Below are positions 58,982 to 64,000 of a stretch of DNA of 64,000 bases, in pieces. How positions within the stretch are numbered: position 1 is the first letter of the stretch; the number at the start of each line of letters is the position of its first letter. The position numbers and the translations under genes are program-made. The notes under the pieces are model-generated. The model was not told the DNA's origin. It saw only the letters and a program-made list of their open reading frames with translations, and searched no databases. This DNA is from Brachybacterium avium. GTDB lineage: Bacteria; Actinomycetota; Actinomycetes; Actinomycetales; Dermabacteraceae. Location: contig NZ_CP022316.1 in assembly GCF_002216795.1 (NCBI RefSeq), positions 992,001 to 1,056,000 of the forward strand. Direction: 5' to 3'.

Positions 58982-59163
58982 TGTGGAAAACCTTCTCAGG
59001 ATGCCCGTCACCTTGTTCACATCGACACATACGGCTCCACGACCTGCACTCGGGTGCTCTCTCGGGCCCGACCTGCAGGCTGTGCATAACTTTCTCCAAC
59101 CAGCCCCGAGGGGTGTCCTACAAAATGTGGACAAGAATGTGGATAAGCGGACACTGTGGAGGA
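58982..59163 (-). promoter_or_regulatory. Cluster of DnaA boxes in the 378-bp gap 58933-59310
   Basis: Read on the minus strand, four 9-mers match DnaA boxes: TTTTCCACA (58982-58990), TTATGCACA (59081-59089), TTGTCCACA (59126-59134) and the exact consensus TTATCCACA (59138-59146). A weaker one, TCCTCCACA, ends at 59163. All point the same way. The gap otherwise contains only upstream regions of the HNH and cupin genes. No dnaA or dnaN gene is in the window. Confidence 0.7.
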
Positions 59164-59310
59164 AAGGTCATGCCTCACAGAAGCTTTCCGGGCCCTGCTC
59201 CACGTCCGCTCGGAGCACGTCCGAGATGCCCTCCACTGGCCCCTCACCCTTGCCCCTTCCGCTCTGCCGGTATCTGATGGGGGTATCTGCACCCACCCCA
59301 GGAGGCTCCG

Positions 59311-59727
59311 ATGGAGAAGCTTGAACTCAACGCGACCAACCCCGGCCCGGGCTCCTCGTTCACCGGTGAGGTGTTCATGGAGGCGATCCGCGGGCCGCTG
59401 GACGGTTCACGCGCCGCGATGAGCCATGTGCACTTCACGCCGGGCGCTCGTACGCATTGGCACTGGCATCCCGCCGGTCAGACCCTCTACGGCACCGGCG
59501 GGGTGGGGCTGGTCGTCACCCGCTCGGGCGAGGTCCTCACGCTCGAGCCGGGGCGCACGGTGTGGATCCCGCCGCGCGAGGAGCATTGGCACGGCGCGCT
59601 CGACACCTCGTTGATGTCCCACCTCGCGGTGCAGGAGGCCGACGAGGACGACGAGACCGTGATCTGGCTCGAACCGGTCAGCGACGAGGAGTTCGCCCGC
59701 GCGAACGAGGTGGCACGCACGGCCTGA
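59311..59727 (+). CDS. Cupin domain protein (carboxymuconolactone/quercetinase-like cupin)
   Basis: A 138-residue single cupin. The first motif is HVHFTPGARTHWHWHPAGQTLY, supplying several histidines, and the second is VWIPPREEHWHGAL with two more. Length and motif type match small metal-binding cupins whose reactions are unknown. AGGAGG lies 5 bases before the ATG at 59311. It is divergent from the HNH gene across the DnaA-box region and is a stand-alone gene. Confidence 0.82.
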   Translation: MEKLELNATNPGPGSSFTGEVFMEAIRGPLDGSRAAMSHVHFTPGARTHWHWHPAGQTLYGTGGVGLVVTRSGEVLTLEPGRTVWIPPREEHWHGALDTSLMSHLAVQEADEDDETVIWLEPVSDEEFARANEVARTA

Positions 59728-59794
59728 GAGGCGAGGCTCGGCAGGCATGACTTTGCCACCGATCCGGCCCGAGCCCGGGCCCGAGCCCTCGGGA

Positions 59795-59800
59795 TAGCGT
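59795..59800 (+). promoter_or_regulatory. -10 box for leaderless small membrane protein
   Basis: TAGCGT lies 6 bases before the ATG at 59807; no ribosome site is present. Confidence 0.5.
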
Positions 59801-59806
59801 GTGGTC

Positions 59807-60247
59807 ATGCCGCCGCAGAACACCCCCGCCTTCGCCACCCCGCCCCCTCGCACGCATCGCACCCGGACGCTCGTCCTCGTCGCAGCCGCCGCGGCGCTGG
59901 TCGTCGGCCTGATCGGGCTCGGCATCGGCGGGGTCGGCGGCGCTCTGCTCTCCGGGAGTCTCGGCAGCGCCGATTCACGGGCGGATCAGGACCTCGCCGA
60001 TGGGTGCGCGATCCTGGACCGCGCCGAGGGCGAGCTGCCGCTGACCGAGGAGTCCCTCGACGTGCAGGCCCCGCTGTTCTCCGAACTCCTCGCCGCCGCG
60101 AGCCTGTTCACCGCCGCGGGGGTGGGGAAGGACGATCTGGAGCTCCAGACGGCGGGCAGCGAGTTACTTGAGGGGATGAGCCGATTGGACATCGACCTGG
60201 CCAACGAAACCCTCGAGGCGCTCGCACCGATCTGCGCGGATGCCTGA
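59807..60247 (+). CDS. Small single-helix membrane protein
   Basis: A 146-residue protein of unknown function. A Pro/Thr/Arg-rich N-terminus is followed by one long hydrophobic helix (VLVAAAAALVVGLIGLGIGG, about residues 24-44) and then an acidic, helical extracytoplasmic domain with two cysteines (DGCAILDRAEG, APICADA). It lies 4 bases from the convergent FGGY kinase end. The ATG at 59807 is chosen from the -10 spacing. No family is recognised. Confidence 0.6.
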   Translation: MPPQNTPAFATPPPRTHRTRTLVLVAAAAALVVGLIGLGIGGVGGALLSGSLGSADSRADQDLADGCAILDRAEGELPLTEESLDVQAPLFSELLAAASLFTAAGVGKDDLELQTAGSELLEGMSRLDIDLANETLEALAPICADA

Positions 60248-60250
60248 GCC

Positions 60251-61747
60251 TCACGACCCCTGCTGCAGCGCCCCGACCTCGGCGACCGCGGTGTAGAGGG
60301 CGCGGTGCGCGGCCGCGGCCGCAGGGTCCGGGGCAATGCTCCGGCCGTCCGCTCGTGCGGCCAGCGGCAGGATCCGATGCTCCCGTCCCAACGCGTCCGC
60401 CGCGGCGAGCGCACAGCCGACCAGCGCGGCGTCGGCCCCGTCGACCGTGCGCACGGGACGCCCGGTGACGTCGGCGATGATCCGCAGCCAGGGCTGCGAG
60501 GCGGTCCCGCCGCCGGTGACGGCCAGAGGGCGTGAGGGGTCACTGTCGTCGCCATGAGCGAGGGCGTGGGCGACGCCTTCGAGCATCGCCGCGTACAGGT
60601 CGATCCCGCGGGTCTGCGGGCCGATGCCGATCATGGCGCCGCGGAGGTCGGCGTCCCGTACGGGGTAGCGCTCGCCGAGGATCGAGGGCAGGGCGAGGAG
60701 CCCGGTGGGTCCGCGGCCGCACCGGTGCTCGCGATCCTCGAGCAGGGCGTCGGCCGCACCGGGAGCCACCCCGCCAAGCAGTGCCCCGCGTGCCCAGTCC
60801 GCTGCGGCGCCCGCAGCGAGCAGGGCGGAAATCCGCAGGATCGACCCCGCTCCGTGGTCGCTCGCACCATCGTCGCTCGCGCCGAGCGCGAGGTGGTGCG
60901 ATGTGCCCACCTGCGGTGGCGAGGGCGCCGACAGCACGGCGGCGCGCCAGCCGCTGGTGCCCACGTAGGCGTAGTCGTCGCCCGGTGCGAGCCCGACGAT
61001 GCCGAGCGTGGTCGCACCGGCATCGCCCGGGGCGAGGACCACGGGGAGCCCGGTCGGCAGGCCCAGCAGCGCGGCCGCCGACGCCCCGGTGCGTCCGAGA
61101 ACCTGGCCCGCCCGGTGGGTGAGCGCCGGCAGCAGGGGCGCCGCGAGGCCCGCGGCGCGCGCGACCGGGGCCGACCACGTGCGCGTGCGGGAATCGAGCA
61201 GCCCGGTGGCGGCGGCCGTCGTCGGATCGCACCAGGCGCCGAGGCCCAGTCGGTGCACGAGGTGGCCGGCCGGACCGAACACCACCTGCCGGGCACGCCG
61301 CATGAGGCCGGGATCCACCCGGTCCAGACGGCGGAACATCGCCGCACAGCTGCTCGCGTCCTGCCGGTTGCCGGTGAGCTGGTCCCAGTCGATGCCCTCG
61401 GCCGTGAGCTGGGCGTGCAGCTCGAAAGCCTCGGCCCCGGCGCGGGTGTCGCTGTACAGGATGGCGGGAGGCTCAGCCCCGCCCTCGGTCTCGAGCACCA
61501 GGTCCTGCATCTGGCCGGTGAGGCTCAGCGCGAGCAGGTCCTCGCCGGCCGATGGGGAGGGGAGGAGCTGCGTGATCGCGGCGCGGGCGGCGCGGACCCA
61601 GTCCGCGGGATCCTGCTCCGCTCCCCCGTCGGCCGTGCGGCGCGTCGGATACTCGCTGCTCGCCTGCGCCCTGCTGGTGCCGTCCACGTCGATCAGCGCT
61701 GCTTTCGCAGCGGAGGTCCCGAGGTCCAGGCACAGCAGAGAGGGCAT
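60251..61747 (-). CDS. FGGY family carbohydrate kinase (xylulokinase-like)
   Basis: A 498-residue sugar kinase. The N-terminal LCLDLGTSAAKAALIDVDG binds ATP, SLTGQMQDLVLE matches the xylulokinase GQMHG region with Asp in place of His, and the late LAVTGGGTASQPWLRIIADV is the FGGY C-domain signature. The substrate is uncertain, and an altered GQMQD box argues against a plain xylulokinase. It is on the minus strand, divergent from the YtrA-type regulator; TATCCT lies 6 bases before the ATG at 61747. Upstream in-frame codons are rejected because they would span this promoter. Confidence 0.85.
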   Translation of the reverse strand: MPSLLCLDLGTSAAKAALIDVDGTSRAQASSEYPTRRTADGGAEQDPADWVRAARAAITQLLPSPSAGEDLLALSLTGQMQDLVLETEGGAEPPAILYSDTRAGAEAFELHAQLTAEGIDWDQLTGNRQDASSCAAMFRRLDRVDPGLMRRARQVVFGPAGHLVHRLGLGAWCDPTTAAATGLLDSRTRTWSAPVARAAGLAAPLLPALTHRAGQVLGRTGASAAALLGLPTGLPVVLAPGDAGATTLGIVGLAPGDDYAYVGTSGWRAAVLSAPSPPQVGTSHHLALGASDDGASDHGAGSILRISALLAAGAAADWARGALLGGVAPGAADALLEDREHRCGRGPTGLLALPSILGERYPVRDADLRGAMIGIGPQTRGIDLYAAMLEGVAHALAHGDDSDPSRPLAVTGGGTASQPWLRIIADVTGRPVRTVDGADAALVGCALAAADALGREHRILPLAARADGRSIAPDPAAAAAHRALYTAVAEVGALQQGS

Positions 61748-61753
61748 GAGGTG

Positions 61754-61759
61754 AGGATA
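61754..61759 (-). promoter_or_regulatory. -10 box for leaderless FGGY kinase gene
   Basis: TATCCT on the minus strand, 6 bases before the ATG at 61747. Confidence 0.5.
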
Positions 61760-61827
61760 GGCGGGCACACCCTGTCCTCGCCGCCTGCAGAGCCCCGTGC
61801 TCCGCTCGAGGATCCCGGGCCGACGCC

Positions 61828-61882
61828 TTGACTCCGCCACCCCCCTGCCCTACTGTCTTAAGCACCTAATACAATGAGACAG
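61828..61882 (+). promoter_or_regulatory. Promoter and autoregulatory operator of the YtrA-type operon
   Basis: TTGACT (61828-61833) and TACTGT (61851-61856) are separated by 17 bases. CTGTCT (61853-61858) and AGACAG (61877-61882) form an inverted repeat over the -10 box and start region, fitting repression by the GntR protein encoded 11 bases downstream. Confidence 0.6.
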
Positions 61883-61892
61883 GGGGTGGCTG

Positions 61893-62291
61893 ATGCAGTT
61901 CGACAGCTCGATCCCCATCTGGACCCAGCTGGTCACGGAGTTCTCCCGACGGATCGTCGTGGGCAGCTGGCCCGCTGGAGCCAGACTCCCCGGGGTGAGG
62001 GCGCTCGCCGGCGAGTTCGGGGTCAACCCGAACACCGTCCAGCGGGCGATGTCCGAGCTCGAACGCGAAGGGCTGTGCCGCTCCGAACGCACCTCGGGCA
62101 GGTTCATCACCGAGGACTCCTCCCGGATCGACCAGCTCCGGGCCACGCTCGCCGAACAGGCGGCGGACGACTTCCTGGACCGGGCCCGAGGCTTCGGGAT
62201 GGGCCACGCCCAGGTGCAGCAGCTCATCACAGAGAGGTGGGACCACCATGACCCCGACCATGACGAACACACTGACAGCGAAGGGGCCTGA
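61893..62291 (+). CDS. GntR family regulator, YtrA subfamily
   Basis: A 132-residue regulator. The N-terminal winged helix has IWTQLVTEFSRRIVVGSWPAG, LAGEFGVNPNTVQRAMSELER and GLCRSERTSGRFI. The short C-terminal region of about 50 residues is typical of the YtrA subfamily, which controls adjacent ABC exporters. It is the first gene of an operon with an ABC ATPase and permease, and an operator overlaps its own promoter. The Rv-style AGGGGGT ribosome site lies just upstream. Confidence 0.88.
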   Translation: MQFDSSIPIWTQLVTEFSRRIVVGSWPAGARLPGVRALAGEFGVNPNTVQRAMSELEREGLCRSERTSGRFITEDSSRIDQLRATLAEQAADDFLDRARGFGMGHAQVQQLITERWDHHDPDHDEHTDSEGA

Positions 62292-62292
62292 G

Positions 62293-63009
62293 ATGAACTC
62301 TCCCGAACAGGACCAGCCCTCCCTGATCTCGACCAGGGCGCTGACCAAGACCTACGGCAGCACGACGGCGATCGACGGGCTGGACCTCGACCTCCCCGGA
62401 GGCCGGATCATCGGCCTGCTCGGCGAGAACGGCTGCGGCAAGACCACCCTGATGAAGATCCTCGCCGGGGTCGTCAGCGACTACAGCGGCCAGGTGCGCA
62501 TCGCCGGTCTGGCCCCGGGCCCCGCCTCGAAGGCGAAGGTCTCCTTCCTTCCCGATGTGAGCTTCCTGCCGCACAGCGCCCGTGCGCGCTACTGCGTCGA
62601 TCTGTACGCCGACTTCTTCGAGGACTTCGACACCGAGCGGGCGCATGAGCTGATCGGGTTCTTCGGCCTCGAGGAATCGATGCGCCTCAAGGAGATGTCC
62701 AAGGGCATGCGGGAGAAGGTGCAGATCGCCCTGGCGATGTCCCGGCGAGCGCAGGTCTACCTGCTCGACGAGCCGATCAGCGGCGTGGATCCCGCGGCCC
62801 GTCAGATCATCCTCGACGGGATCCTGCGCACCTTCGAGGAGGACTCGCTGCTGCTGATCTCCACCCACCTGATCCACGATCTGGAGCAGATCCTCGATTC
62901 GGTGGTGATGATGCGCCACGGCGACGTGGTCCTCGCCGGAGAGGCCGACGACCTCCGTGCACAGCACGGCGGCGGCCTCGATCAGATCTTCAAGGAGACG
63001 TACCGATGA
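62293..63009 (+). CDS. ABC transporter ATP-binding protein
   Basis: A 238-residue exporter-type ATPase. Walker A is GENGCGKTTLMK, the signature region MSKGMREKVQIALAMSR replaces the usual LSGGQ, and Walker B is VYLLDEPISGVDP, with the H-loop ISTHLIHDLE. The ATG at 62293 directly follows the regulator stop (AAGGGG upstream); an alternative ATG at 62248 with GAGGTGG overlaps the regulator. It works with the permease that follows, and substrate classes in YtrA operons include antibiotics and peptides. Confidence 0.88.
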   Translation: MNSPEQDQPSLISTRALTKTYGSTTAIDGLDLDLPGGRIIGLLGENGCGKTTLMKILAGVVSDYSGQVRIAGLAPGPASKAKVSFLPDVSFLPHSARARYCVDLYADFFEDFDTERAHELIGFFGLEESMRLKEMSKGMREKVQIALAMSRRAQVYLLDEPISGVDPAARQIILDGILRTFEEDSLLLISTHLIHDLEQILDSVVMMRHGDVVLAGEADDLRAQHGGGLDQIFKETYR

Positions 63010-63829
63010 TCACCACCCTCATGAAGCACGAATGGCTGCGCACCCGCGGGCTGCTCGGCACCATCACCGGCGCCGCGCTGCTGCTGGTCATCGCCGGCAC
63101 CGCCCTGACGGCCACCGGTTGGCCCGGGATCTCCGTGATCGGGGTGCTGATGCTCGTGGCAGCGCTGGGAGGGTTGGTCCCCGCGCTGCAGATCGCGCTG
63201 ACCATCCACTACTGGCAGTCCAGCTTCGGCCGGACCGGATACTTCACCCAGTCCCTGCCCGTGCGCGGCACGACCATCTTCACGGCCAAGCTGCTGTGGG
63301 CCCTGCTGATCTCGCTCGCCGGACTCATAGTGGTCCTGGGCATGCTGTGCGCCGCCTGGCCCGTGCTCGCCGGTCAGCTGGGCACCGAGCGCAATCCCTT
63401 CACCGTCATCTCGCAGCTGTGGAGCGGCTATGCGGAGGTCGTCCCGGTGCCGCTGCTGGTGGCCGCCGTCGGGCTCTTCGTGGGCATGATCCTCATCTGG
63501 CCGATCCAGTACTTCTTCGCCGCCTCGGTGGGCAGCGAGGCTCCGCTGAACCGGCTCGGCCTCGGGGCCCGGTGCTCGTCTTCCTCGGCCTGTACCTGGT
63601 CATGCAGGTCGTCCTCTTCCTCGGGATGGCCGTTCTGCCCTGGGGGCTCGGGGTCGCCGACGGGCAGCTCGGCGTGGTCCGCTGGTGGCTCTTCTCGGAG
63701 CTGGCCGCTGGGGACTCCGCCTCCTCCGACATCATGCCGCTCGGCTTCCTCCCCGCGCTCTTCCTGGTGACCCTGGCGTGCCTGGTGCGCACCGTCCACT
63801 CCTGGCGACGGAAGATCAGCCTGGTGTGA
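63006..63829 (+). pseudogene. ABC transporter permease, single-base frameshift
   Basis: A membrane subunit with about six helices (GLLGTITGAALLLVIAGTAL; GVLMLVAALGGLVPALQ). The ATG overlaps the ATPase stop (ATGA). The frame breaks at the GGGG run 63564-63567: adding one base joins LNRLGLG to GPVLVFLGLYLVMQVVLF and gives a complete 274-residue protein ending at 63829. As written, the first frame would end at 63770 after an unconserved tail. Both halves remain intact. Sequencing error is likely, since the same one-base loss in a G/C run occurs in three other genes. Confidence 0.82.
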
Positions 63830-63888
63830 GGCCGCGGGATCGGCCGCGCCCGGCCACCCGAGGGACCTGGATGCGGGAGACTTGCGAC

Positions 63889-64000
63889 ATGGACTGCGAG
63901 AACACCGCGCACGGGATCGCCGCACTCAGCCGCTGGATCGACGAGGGGAACACCCACCGCGATCCGGAGGCCGCGACCTGGGCCCGGCTGGCGAAGATCA
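63889..64000 (+). CDS. N-terminal part of a MazG-like or uncharacterised protein
   Basis: Partial gene running off the right edge; 37 residues are visible (ending ATWARLAKI). LSRWIDEGNTHRDPEAATWAR resembles the start of MazG-like nucleotide pyrophosphohydrolases of Actinobacteria, where the next residues would be an E-E-x-x-E metal motif, but this is not visible. An in-frame ATG at 63871 is another possible start. The call is weak. Confidence 0.4.
   Translation, partial: MDCENTAHGIAALSRWIDEGNTHRDPEAATWARLAKI

Noticed and set aside
58933-59310. Chromosomal origin oriC
   Set aside because: DnaA boxes are present, but dnaA, dnaN, rpmH and an AT-rich unwinding region are absent.
1-64000. CRISPR array
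   Set aside because: The tandem repeats seen have no spacers of constant length and no cas genes are present.

Overview
The window is about 70% G+C chromosomal DNA from an actinobacterium. Protein style fits Micrococcales, and Brachybacterium or another Dermabacteraceae is my best guess (inference). Supporting signs are the 32-residue ribosomal protein bS22, a DUF222/HNH endonuclease, an Rv0909-type small antitoxin, tetrameric sarcosine oxidase, and many genes whose start codon lies only 6-7 bases after a TANNNT -10 box (leaderless transcripts). I see no insertion sequence, prophage, CRISPR array or rRNA. There is one tRNA, Arg-CCU at 19562-19634.

Layout. Positions 1-11000 hold a MarR/YceI divergent pair, a glutaredoxin-like protein, bS22, two adjacent dynamin-like GTPases, AcuC, a TrkH/TrkA-type potassium uptake pair, ProC and a frameshifted DUF368 (PopT-type) gene. 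Positions 11026-20420 hold a very large helicase-like protein with a C-terminal nuclease-like domain, a DeoR regulator, a small antitoxin-like protein, a CopC-like protein, a MobA-nitrilase fusion, the tRNA and an IclR regulator.

Positions 19650-35949 form a creatinine catabolism island. Creatininase opens creatinine to creatine, creatinase splits creatine to sarcosine and urea, and SoxBDAG oxidises sarcosine to glycine with a one-carbon unit on tetrahydrofolate. GlyA then makes serine, and SdaA (frameshifted here) deaminates serine to pyruvate. A BCCT carrier and an MHS-family MFS carrier are the candidate importers. The three minus-strand transcription units of the uptake and early-enzyme half (MFS-DUF4396, BCCT-creatininase, creatinase-cupin-IclR) share a 25-bp composite operator, GTTGC-N7-GCAAC-N3-GTTGC. 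The glyA-sox-sdaA operon instead has a GntR/FCD-type palindrome between it and a divergent GntR gene.

Positions 35960-49430 hold a Crp/Fnr regulator divergent from a metal chaperone and a metal-exporting P-type ATPase, then an oxidoreductase, an S9 peptidase, a repeat-rich gap, a lipoprotein, a frameshifted Ca2+/H+ antiporter, a dienelactone hydrolase and a betaine-type ABC importer. Positions 49542-57107 hold a sugar locus: Gfo/Idh/MocA oxidoreductase, ROK regulator, sugar ABC importer and GH13 alpha-glucosidase. The right end has a DUF222/HNH protein, a cluster of DnaA boxes in its upstream gap, a cupin, an FGGY kinase, a YtrA-type GntR with an ABC exporter whose permease is frameshifted, and a gene running off the edge.

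Four otherwise normal genes (DUF368, sdaA, antiporter, ABC permease) each lack exactly one base at a G/C run. That looks like a recurring assembly error at least as much as true gene decay. The best candidates for new biology are the shared creatinine-island operator, the DnaA-box cluster away from dnaA, and the helicase-nuclease protein whose nucleotide-binding motifs are eroded.
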